Under the pieces are notes generated by a model. It was given only the letters and a program-made list of their open reading frames with translations, was not told where the DNA came from and searched no databases. Both the position numbers and the translations under genes were made by a program. From Ignavibacteriales bacterium (GTDB lineage Bacteria > Bacteroidota > Ignavibacteria > Ignavibacteriales > Ignavibacteriaceae), in assembly GCA_015709675.1 (NCBI GenBank), contig CP054182.1, positions 2,087,448-2,151,447 of the forward strand: a DNA stretch of 64,000 nt. The letters run 5' to 3'. Positions 1 to 6,867 of the stretch are shown in pieces. Numbering within the stretch: position 1 is the stretch's first letter; every line of letters begins with the position of its first letter.

Positions 1-1
1 C

Positions 2-715
2 CGTGAATGGGTAAAAAGACTTTTCCAGTATGGCAAATATGTTTTTGGCACTAATATTAGCACCATGCTTTTTACGAGCATTGATCAGTTTATGCTTGGT
101 ACCATGCTTCCGACTTCTTCAGTGGCGGTATTTAATACAGCAAACCGGGTTAATAATCTTATTGATGTACCGGTTTCATCTGTGGCGGCAATAGTTTTTC
201 CGCAGAGCGCAAAACGCGCATCGGAAGAGGGACATGATACCGCGGCCCGGCTTTATGAAAAATCGGTTGGTGTTCTGGTTGCCATTCTGCTGCCGGCTCT
301 TTTCTTTATGTTCCTCCTCGCTGACTGGGTGATTATTATCATCGCCGGGAGTGCTTATCTGGAATCTGCTCCGATCTTGCGGGTAATCCTTATTACGGCA
401 TTTTTTCAGCCGTTTGTCAGGCAGTTCGGCACCATTATGGATTCCGTGGGCAGGCCAAAGACGAATTTTTATCTTATTATGATTATTTCCCTGCTTAATG
501 TTGCGTCGAACTATATTTTCATAAAAGCATTCGGCACCATCGGGGCAGCTCTGGGGACACTGGTTACTATGGCTCTTTTTACCGTAATCGCACAGATTTT
601 ACTTAAGAAGTATCTGCAGGTACGGCTTATTTCGGTATTTGCCCAAATCCCTGAAACCTACATGGAGGTCTTTCGCATCGGGGCTCAGGCCATGGCGAAA
701 ATAAAAAAACGCTGA
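2..715 (+). CDS. Polysaccharide flippase (Wzx/MATE-like), 3' fragment
   Basis: The reading frame is open from the window edge, so the N-terminus is missing; 237 C-terminal residues are visible. Repeated hydrophobic segments separated by short basic loops are typical of polysaccharide export flippases, which move undecaprenyl-linked sugar repeat units across the inner membrane. Motifs seen are FTSIDQFMLGTMLP near the start and SVGRPKTNFYL between helices, both typical of this superfamily. It heads a run of glycosyltransferase genes, which supports a role in exopolysaccharide or O-antigen assembly. It ends with a lysine-rich tail. An internal ATG at 65 is probably not a true start, because homologous-looking sequence extends upstream of it. 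Confidence 0.8.
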   Translation, partial: REWVKRLFQYGKYVFGTNISTMLFTSIDQFMLGTMLPTSSVAVFNTANRVNNLIDVPVSSVAAIVFPQSAKRASEEGHDTAARLYEKSVGVLVAILLPALFFMFLLADWVIIIIAGSAYLESAPILRVILITAFFQPFVRQFGTIMDSVGRPKTNFYLIMIISLLNVASNYIFIKAFGTIGAALGTLVTMALFTVIAQILLKKYLQVRLISVFAQIPETYMEVFRIGAQAMAKIKKR

Positions 716-720
716 CCCTG

Positions 721-739
721 AGCCCGGAATTTCCGGGTT
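721..739 (+). terminator. Short GC hairpin after flippase gene
   Basis: A near-perfect inverted repeat (core CCCGGAA and TTCCGGG with a 1-base centre, extended by one A:T pair and one G:T wobble) starts 5 bases after the flippase stop codon. No T-tract follows, so it may be a pause site, an mRNA stabiliser or a weak terminator and not a classical intrinsic terminator. Confidence 0.4.
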
Positions 740-834
740 ACCTTTCATCCGGAAATTTGATCCGTTTGTCGGGACTTCGGGGGAGACGGGAGGCCCGAAA
801 GGTAAATTTTGTGCATAAAATTAGAAATTTAAGC

Positions 835-2031
835 ATGAAAAACAGAGATATCATTATTGTCGGTTTGCAGGATTGGGATACACCGATCGGCAGCAATTGT
901 AAAAATATTGCGCTGGAATTCGCCCGGGACAATCGTGTGCTCTATGTCAATTACCCACTTGATATGATCACTTTTCTCAGGGAAAAAAGCAATCCGAACA
1001 TCAGGAAAAGAATAGATGCTATCACTTCCCGTAAAGCGCAAATCAGGGAAGTGCAGAAAAATCTCTGGAGTTTTTATCCCGCCAATCTTATCAGTTCCAT
1101 AAACTGGATTGCATCCCCCTCTCTTTTTAACTACCTGAATAAACGAAATAACAGATCCTTTGCAAAGGAAATAAAAAGAGCGGCAAAGATGCTTGGCTTT
1201 TCCAATTACATTCTTTTTAATGATAATGATATCTTCCGCAGTTTTTATCTGAAGGAAGAGCTTCAGCCGGATATGTCGGTTTATTATATACGCGATTATC
1301 TTCTTTCCGTTCCCTACTGGCAGAAACATGGCGCCCGCCTTGAGCCGGAACTGATTCAGAAATCGGATGTGGTTGTTACCAATTCCGTATATCTGAGAAA
1401 TTATGCTGCCCGATACAACAGCAATTCCCACTATGTAGGTCAGGGATGTGAAACCGATCTTTTTGATCCGGAAAAACAGTATCCGGTGCCTGAAGAACTG
1501 AAGTCAGTTAGAAAACCTGTCGTGGGTTATATTGGCATGCTTGCCTCGCTGCGTCTGGATATACAGCTTCTGATCTCGCTCGCCGAGAAGATGCCGGATA
1601 TATCATTTGTGTTTGTCGGGCCGGAGGACAATGATTTTGCTTCAAGCCGCCTGCACAACATCAGCAATGTGCACTTCCTTGGCTCAAGGGAAGTAAGCCG
1701 TCTGCCGGAATATGTTGCCCATTTTGATGTTTGCATCAATCCGCAGATTGTAAATGATGTAACGATAGGAAATTATCCCCGCAAGGTTGATGAATATCTG
1801 GCAATGGGAAAGCCGGTTGTTGCAACAAGAACCGAAGCAATGGAAGTCTTTAATGACCATACATATCTTGCTCTGGGAGCAGATGATTATGCTGAAAAAA
1901 TCACCCGTGCACTGCAGGAAAACTCAGAAGCACTGAAGAAACAGCGCAGCCAGTTTACCAGAGAGCACACCTGGGAAAACAGCGTTGCGGCTATATATAA
2001 TGCAATGAACATCAAAGGCGGCAGGCAGTGA
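835..2031 (+). CDS. Glycosyltransferase, GT4-type (TuaH-like)
   Basis: This 398-residue protein has two Rossmann-like halves, as in GT-B glycosyltransferases. The N-terminal part begins with a MKNRDIIIVG strand and holds an acceptor-side domain. The C-terminal part contains VVGYIGMLA, VFVGPED and the donor-site segment with PRKVDEYLAMGKPVVAT, the E/D-rich motif that binds the nucleotide sugar in GT4-like enzymes. The overall pattern resembles TuaH of teichuronic acid synthesis. The frame can be extended to a TTG at 757, but the ATG at 835 directly precedes the first conserved strand and is preferred. It overlaps the next gene by 4 bases, so they are translationally coupled. Donor and acceptor cannot be named. 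Confidence 0.8.
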   Translation: MKNRDIIIVGLQDWDTPIGSNCKNIALEFARDNRVLYVNYPLDMITFLREKSNPNIRKRIDAITSRKAQIREVQKNLWSFYPANLISSINWIASPSLFNYLNKRNNRSFAKEIKRAAKMLGFSNYILFNDNDIFRSFYLKEELQPDMSVYYIRDYLLSVPYWQKHGARLEPELIQKSDVVVTNSVYLRNYAARYNSNSHYVGQGCETDLFDPEKQYPVPEELKSVRKPVVGYIGMLASLRLDIQLLISLAEKMPDISFVFVGPEDNDFASSRLHNISNVHFLGSREVSRLPEYVAHFDVCINPQIVNDVTIGNYPRKVDEYLAMGKPVVATRTEAMEVFNDHTYLALGADDYAEKITRALQENSEALKKQRSQFTREHTWENSVAAIYNAMNIKGGRQ

Positions 2032-2645
2032 GCACAATTGCCGGAAAGATCAAAGAAAACAAGTTTCTGAAAATGCTTGTGCTGAGGATGCTTATGCCCC
2101 GCAATCAGGCGCGTCCGCGCCTGTGGGTGAGCTGGCTGGTTAATCCTTTTTTTCATAAAAAGGGAAGCCGGTCGCTGATCAGAAGAAATACTAGAATGGA
2201 TGTAATGCCCTTTAAGAAGTTTATTCTGGGGAGTGATTCAACCATTGAAGATTTTTCCACTGTGAATAACGGCGTTGGAGATGTTATCATAGGTGACCGC
2301 ACTCGCATAGGTCTTGGTAACGTGATTATCGGGCCTGTGGTTATCGGAAATGACGTGATGTTCGCGCAAAATATTGTGCTCTCCGGATTAAATCACGGAT
2401 ATGAGGATATATCACTTTCGCCGAGTGTTCAGCCGGTTTCAACGGCTCAGATTACCGTTGAAGATGAGGTGTGGATCGGCGCCAATGCCGTTATTACAGC
2501 AGGAGTTACCATAGGCAAACATTCGGTTATCGCCGCAGGCAGTGTTGTTACAAAAGATATACCCCCTTATTCAGTGGCAGCGGGAACCCCGGCAAGAGTT
2601 ATTAAAAAGTACAACGCAGACACAAAACAATGGGAGAAGCAGTGA
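2028..2645 (+). CDS. Hexapeptide-repeat O-acetyltransferase (WbbJ/CatB type)
   Basis: The protein has 205 residues with many hexapeptide repeats ([LIV]GxxxX), for example VIIGDRTRIG, VIIGPVVIG, VWIGANAVI and GVTIGKHSVIAAGSVV, which fold into a left-handed beta-helix. The SGLNHGYED segment carries the histidine that acts as catalytic base in this family. The C-terminal VAAGTPARVI signature is typical of sugar acetyltransferases that decorate surface polysaccharides. The GTG start overlaps the stop of the upstream glycosyltransferase (GTGA), and the end overlaps the next small ORF in the same way. The likely role is O-acetylation of the polysaccharide repeat unit. Confidence 0.85.
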   Translation: MSTIAGKIKENKFLKMLVLRMLMPRNQARPRLWVSWLVNPFFHKKGSRSLIRRNTRMDVMPFKKFILGSDSTIEDFSTVNNGVGDVIIGDRTRIGLGNVIIGPVVIGNDVMFAQNIVLSGLNHGYEDISLSPSVQPVSTAQITVEDEVWIGANAVITAGVTIGKHSVIAAGSVVTKDIPPYSVAAGTPARVIKKYNADTKQWEKQ

Positions 2646-2752
2646 ACCAGGAAACAGGACTCACAAAAAAAGAACAGCTGATACTCACCGTGGCAAGAGT
2701 ATTTGTCGCGCTGACACTATTTGCCATTATCCTTAAGATTTTATTCATATAA
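2642..2752 (+). CDS. 36-residue single-pass membrane protein
   Basis: A GTG overlapping the TGA stop of the acetyltransferase opens a 36-codon frame with a polar N-terminus (about 13 residues, including TKKEQ) followed by one hydrophobic helix of about 22 residues (from LILTVARVFV to the C-terminus ILFI). It stops 8 bases before the next glycosyltransferase start. The start/stop overlap, the tight fit between two genes and the membrane-helix pattern argue for a real small protein, perhaps a helper of the polysaccharide assembly complex. No family is recognised. Confidence 0.55.
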   Translation: MNQETGLTKKEQLILTVARVFVALTLFAIILKILFI

Positions 2753-2760
2753 GAGAACAG

Positions 2761-3714
2761 ATGAAAGATATCTCCGTAATAATTGTAAACTGGAATACCA
2801 AAACCCTGCTCAGGAACTGCCTGAACTCAGTAATTGAACAGACACAAAAACACAGCTATGAAATCTGGGTGGTGGATAATAACTCTCCGGATAAATCAGC
2901 GGATATGGTCAGGGATGAGTTTCCTCAGGTTAAACTGATTGCCAATGATACCAACAACGGGTTCGCAAAAGCCAACAATCAGGCACTTAAACTTTCGGAA
3001 GCGCGGTATCATCTGCTTCTGAACCCAGATACTATCGTCATTGAAAATGCGATTGACAAGATGGTTGACTATATGGATCAGTCAAAGACTCATGTTCTGA
3101 CCAGTAAATTGCTGAATGATGACCGTACGCTGCAAAAATCGGTAAGCAGTTTCTTCTCCCTCTCAGGGTCATTTCTTGAAAACAGATTTTTTTCTGAAAT
3201 CCTGAAGAATTTTAACAGCAAAGGTCAAAACCTGATGAGTTACTGGGATCATAATTCGATCAGAGAAATTGACTGGGCGCACGGCGCAGTACTGATGATG
3301 AGTGATGAAGCATTCCGCAAAGTTGGGCTGCTTGATGAGAGATTTTATATCTATGCAGAGGAGATGGATTATTATATGCGCTTCAGGAAAGCCGGTTATA
3401 AAGCGATCTATCACCCTGAAATACAGATTATCCATTATGGCAAATCATCCTCCCGCCAGAGAAGGGGAGAGATGTTCATCATGAATTATAAGAGTTTTTA
3501 CCTGTTTCTTAAAAAGCACTACGATTCTTATGTGTATCCTGTTTACCGTACCAGAACGGTAATCTATATACATTTCTGGCTTCTGAAGTACGGTGCTGAA
3601 TATCTCTTCCGCAAAATAACCGGAGGAAATTATGAAGAAGCTCAGGTTCAGCTTAAAGTGTACAGCCAGTTACTGCACTGGCATTTTTCCGGAGAGAGCC
3701 GCATCTCGTTATGA
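2761..3714 (+). CDS. Glycosyltransferase family 2 (rhamnosyltransferase-like)
   Basis: The protein has 317 residues and a GT-A fold. It begins with ISVIIVNWNTKTLLRNCLNSV, has the nucleotide-sugar region VVDNNSPDKSADMV, and has the metal-site strand LLNPDTIV in place of a strict DxD. The central segment HGAVLMMSDEAFRKVG followed by LDERFYIYAEEMDYYMR is typical of WbbL/RfbN-like rhamnosyltransferases. The C-terminus is basic and aromatic and may touch the membrane. The last codons overlap the start of the polymerase gene by 4 bases (ATGA). It probably adds one sugar to the lipid-linked repeat unit, but the sugar is not determinable here. Confidence 0.85.
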   Translation: MKDISVIIVNWNTKTLLRNCLNSVIEQTQKHSYEIWVVDNNSPDKSADMVRDEFPQVKLIANDTNNGFAKANNQALKLSEARYHLLLNPDTIVIENAIDKMVDYMDQSKTHVLTSKLLNDDRTLQKSVSSFFSLSGSFLENRFFSEILKNFNSKGQNLMSYWDHNSIREIDWAHGAVLMMSDEAFRKVGLLDERFYIYAEEMDYYMRFRKAGYKAIYHPEIQIIHYGKSSSRQRRGEMFIMNYKSFYLFLKKHYDSYVYPVYRTRTVIYIHFWLLKYGAEYLFRKITGGNYEEAQVQLKVYSQLLHWHFSGESRISL

Positions 3715-5216
3715 ACGAGTTTCTGATCAAATCAGGAATTGCAAAGGGTGAGGGCAACTGGTACAGCCGGCTGACCTCATCTCTTTATGAACGGATTGTA
3801 TGGCAAAAACTTAATAATCCCCTCGGTTATATTGCTCTAGCGCTTCCTTCACTGTTGATTGCTTATATTGTATCAAAGATGGGGTTTGCTATTGGGGTGG
3901 TGATTCTTGCCCTGATCATCGGCCTGCCTCTGACTTTCGCGGCGATGTTTTATCTGAAGTTTGGCATTTCGCTCATCATCGTTTTATCATTTTTTCTTCT
4001 CGGAGTAAAACGGTTTGTCGGTGATGTGCAGCTTGGCCTGCTGATGGATTTTCTGATCGCGGTCATGATTTTTGGACTGATCGTCCGGCAGGTACAGGAG
4101 CGGGACTGGAGTTTTGCAAACAACCCGATCAGTAAGATTATACTGGTCTGGGTGATCTATAATCTGCTGCAGGGGGGTAATCCTTCAGCTGAGTCATTTC
4201 TGGCATGGGTTTATACGGTCAGGAGTTTTGCCGGCATTATGGCAATGTATTTCCTCCTGGTATATGCGATCCGCAGTGAAAAGGATATATACTTCCTGAT
4301 AAAAGTATGGATTGGTCTGACGCTGCTTGGTACTATATGGGGCTATGTGCAGGAACATATCGGTTTCCTCCCTTTTGAGATGGCCTGGATTATGGCAACG
4401 CCGGAACGATACGCGCTCCTTTTTCAGGCCGGAACGTTCCGCAAATTTTCCTTTTTCTCTGATCCGCTGGTTTATGGCATATTACTGGCTTTCACATCAC
4501 TCCTTTGTTTTGTGCTTGCCACCGGACCGTTTTCAAAACCAAAGAAAATCTTTCTGCTTGCAGCGGGAATGTTTATGATGGTTGGCATGCTTTACTCCGG
4601 AACCAGAGCAGCATTCATTCTCCCTGTTGCCGGTTTACTGTTTTACGGTATATTAACACTGAAAAAGCAGGTAATTATTGCGATGTTTTTTGCTGCACTC
4701 GTTCTTGGTGTTGTTGCTAATGTTCCCAGCAGCAATCCGAATATCGTCCGTCTTCAGAGCGCGTTCAACCCGACGGAGGATGCCTCCTATAAAGTACGGA
4801 TGAGAAATCAGGCGTTCATACGGCCTTTTATTTATACCCATCCTCTCGGAGGCGGGCTGGGGAGTGTCGGAGAATGGGGAAAGAAATTTTCCCCCTGGTC
4901 ACCTCTTGCGAATTTTCCACCTGACAGCGGATTTGTCCGAATTGCTGTTGAAGGCGGATGGTTAGGTCTTTTAATATATTCTGCTCTTCTTTATACCGTC
5001 TTTCATGTCGGTATCAAAAATTATCTCCTCCTGAAAAATCCGAAACTGAAAGTTGTTTCTCTTGGAATGCTCCTGGTGCTTTTTTCACTCACCCTTGCAA
5101 ACTATCCTCAGGAAGCAATCGGTCAGTATCCCATCAGTCTACTCTTCTTTGTGGCAATAGCCATTCTGAATCTTTCCGTGAAATTCGATAGAAAACCGGA
5201 GCTTCTGCATGCCTGA
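3711..5216 (+). CDS. O-antigen polymerase/ligase (Wzy/WaaL-like) membrane protein
   Basis: The protein has 501 residues with about 11-12 hydrophobic segments and one long hydrophilic loop in the second half (roughly residues 345-415). The loop contains VRMRNQAFIRPFIYTHPLGGGLGS followed by DSGFVRIAVEGGWLGLL, the Wzy_C-type signature of O-antigen ligases and polymerases, with the PLGGGLGS and GGWLGLL segments typical of the periplasmic catalytic loop. It acts in the inner membrane, either polymerising repeat units or ligating polymer to lipid. Overlaps of 4 bases upstream and 8 bases downstream place it firmly in the polysaccharide operon. Polymerase and ligase cannot be distinguished from sequence alone. 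Confidence 0.8.
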   Translation: MNEFLIKSGIAKGEGNWYSRLTSSLYERIVWQKLNNPLGYIALALPSLLIAYIVSKMGFAIGVVILALIIGLPLTFAAMFYLKFGISLIIVLSFFLLGVKRFVGDVQLGLLMDFLIAVMIFGLIVRQVQERDWSFANNPISKIILVWVIYNLLQGGNPSAESFLAWVYTVRSFAGIMAMYFLLVYAIRSEKDIYFLIKVWIGLTLLGTIWGYVQEHIGFLPFEMAWIMATPERYALLFQAGTFRKFSFFSDPLVYGILLAFTSLLCFVLATGPFSKPKKIFLLAAGMFMMVGMLYSGTRAAFILPVAGLLFYGILTLKKQVIIAMFFAALVLGVVANVPSSNPNIVRLQSAFNPTEDASYKVRMRNQAFIRPFIYTHPLGGGLGSVGEWGKKFSPWSPLANFPPDSGFVRIAVEGGWLGLLIYSALLYTVFHVGIKNYLLLKNPKLKVVSLGMLLVLFSLTLANYPQEAIGQYPISLLFFVAIAILNLSVKFDRKPELLHA

Positions 5217-6051
5217 TTTTACCGTTCCGGGATGGGTAAAAAATGCACTGTTCAGCTATGATAGTCTGGAACAAATTGACCCCCGTATCATAAGTGAAAT
5301 AAAAGAGAATTTGGCTGCGCGGACTTCCGGCTTGCCTGAGGTGTCAGTTGTGATACCGGCGTGGAATGAGGAAAAACTCCTTGCCCGGACATTATATCTC
5401 CTGAGTAAACAGAAGACCCGGTACACTTTTGAGTTATTGGTGGTGAATAATAACTCGTCGGATAAAACCGCTGAGCTTGCCGGTTTATGCGGTGCAAGAG
5501 TGGTAACAGAATTGCAGCAGGGAATCAGTTACGCGCGGCAATGCGGACTGATGCATGCCGGAGGGAAATATATACTGAATGCTGACGCAGATACTCTCTA
5601 TCCGGAAGAGTGGATTGAATATCTGGTAAACGGCCTTAATCGGAAGGGGGTTTCCTGTGTGCAGTCTCTTTACTCCCTTATCCCCGCAGAAGGAAACAGC
5701 AGAATTGCTCTGGCTTTCTATGAAATGCTTTCGGGCATTCTCTTCAGACTAAGGAGGAGGCGCAGAGGATATCTCAATGTGATGGGGTTTAATTTTGGCT
5801 TCAGAAAAGAAGACGGTCTTGCTGCCGGCGGTTTTAACACAACCCGCAAACTATGGTCAGACGGATGGATGGCTATGCAGCTTTTGGAAAAAGGAAGGAT
5901 TGAAGTTGTTACATCGCGGAAAGCAAGAGTATGGACAAGTTCAAGGCGATTGCTCGCTGATGGTTCAATGGGAAAGGCCTTTATGAGGAGAATGAAAAAA
6001 GAAACTGTGCGCCTGAAGGAATATATCTTTCCAGTGCCTGTAAAAAAATGA
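5209..6051 (+). CDS. Glycosyltransferase family 2
   Basis: The protein has 280 residues. After a variable N-terminal 45 residues the GT-A core begins with VSVVIPAWNEEKLLARTL, then VNNNSSDKTAELA, then the metal-binding DxD in ILNADADTLYP. The segment NVMGFNFGFRKED followed by DGWMAMQLLEKGRIEVV fits the acceptor part of GT2 enzymes. A basic stretch RLRRRRRG may be membrane-proximal. The gene overlaps the end of the polymerase gene by 8 bases and is the last recognisable member of the polysaccharide cluster. Confidence 0.8.
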   Translation: MPDFTVPGWVKNALFSYDSLEQIDPRIISEIKENLAARTSGLPEVSVVIPAWNEEKLLARTLYLLSKQKTRYTFELLVVNNNSSDKTAELAGLCGARVVTELQQGISYARQCGLMHAGGKYILNADADTLYPEEWIEYLVNGLNRKGVSCVQSLYSLIPAEGNSRIALAFYEMLSGILFRLRRRRRGYLNVMGFNFGFRKEDGLAAGGFNTTRKLWSDGWMAMQLLEKGRIEVVTSRKARVWTSSRRLLADGSMGKAFMRRMKKETVRLKEYIFPVPVKK

Positions 6052-6091
6052 TAGTGAAAGAATTATGCAATAAGAAATATCGGCTTCTGAA

Positions 6092-6439
6092 TTGCAGAAA
6101 GAAACGAAACTGAAACAGCAGGATAAGAAGACTAAAGAGATCGAAGATTTTATCTTCTTTCTTGAAGAAAACAAGTTTGATTCAGGAAATGTCAGAAATT
6201 TTATGAAACGCTTCCGTCTTGCCCGGCTGCTCAGAATGATAACCGGATTGCTTTTGATTACAGCAGGTATACTTGTAATTGTTCTGCCAATGCCAGGGAG
6301 TGTGGAAATTGCAACACTGTTTTATTTCACCCCTGAAGACGGAATTGCTGTTTCGGATATAATAGCCCTGGGTGTAATGCTGCTGGGAATCATTCTGGTG
6401 GTAAAAGATAATATCTATTACGGATCTATAATTAAATAA
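6092..6439 (+). CDS. Hypothetical two-helix membrane protein
   Basis: The protein has 115 residues from a TTG start. A charged N-terminal half (many Lys/Glu, possibly helical) is followed by two hydrophobic segments (about residues 45-65, LLRMITGLLLITAGILVIV, and about 85-105, IIALGVMLLGIILVV). No family is recognised. It lies 40 bases after the polysaccharide cluster and 11 bases before the GlcG-like gene. The start is uncertain: an in-frame stop at 6071 limits extension, and the TTG has no clear ribosome-binding site. Confidence 0.5.
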   Translation: MQKETKLKQQDKKTKEIEDFIFFLEENKFDSGNVRNFMKRFRLARLLRMITGLLLITAGILVIVLPMPGSVEIATLFYFTPEDGIAVSDIIALGVMLLGIILVVKDNIYYGSIIK

Positions 6440-6450
6440 AGGAACACGCT

Positions 6451-6867
6451 ATGAACACATTTACCAAAACATCGGTTACGATTGCCGCTGCAAAAGTGAT
6501 GATTGCAGCAGCGGAAACCAGAGCAAAAGAACTGGGGATAAAAATATCAACCTGCATTGTTGATGAGAGCGGTGTGATGAAAGCTTTCAGCAGTATGGAC
6601 GGAGCACCGCTGATAAGCATTAAAGCTTCGCATAAAAAAGCACTGACCGCAGTGGGTTTCGGGCTTGCTAGCGGTGACGGCTGGTTTGGTTTTATTAAGG
6701 ATGACCCCATTCTCAGAGAAGGCGCTCATAATTTTGATGACTTTATTCTGGTCGGCGGAGGTAAACCAGTGATGATTAATAATATTCTGACGGGAGCTAT
6801 AGGTATCAGCGGCGGACATTATAAACAGGATGAAGACTGCGCTGATGCAGCTCTGAAGGCACTCTGA
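6451..6867 (+). CDS. GlcG/HbpS-like protein (DUF336, heme-degrading family)
   Basis: This 138-residue protein spans one compact domain: an amphipathic first helix, then TCIVDESGVMKAFSSMDGAPLISIKASHKKA, and a glycine-rich end (LVGGGKPVMINNILTGAIGISGG) followed by QDEDCADAAL. These are hallmarks of the GlcG/HbpS family, small oligomeric proteins found near glycolate genes, some of which bind or degrade heme. It has a good ribosome-binding site (AAAGGA) 8 bases before ATG. It is immediately upstream of a sensor kinase; in actinomycetes HbpS is an extracellular modulator of a sensor kinase, so a sensory-accessory role is possible. No signal peptide is visible here. Confidence 0.75.
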   Translation: MNTFTKTSVTIAAAKVMIAAAETRAKELGIKISTCIVDESGVMKAFSSMDGAPLISIKASHKKALTAVGFGLASGDGWFGFIKDDPILREGAHNFDDFILVGGGKPVMINNILTGAIGISGGHYKQDEDCADAALKAL

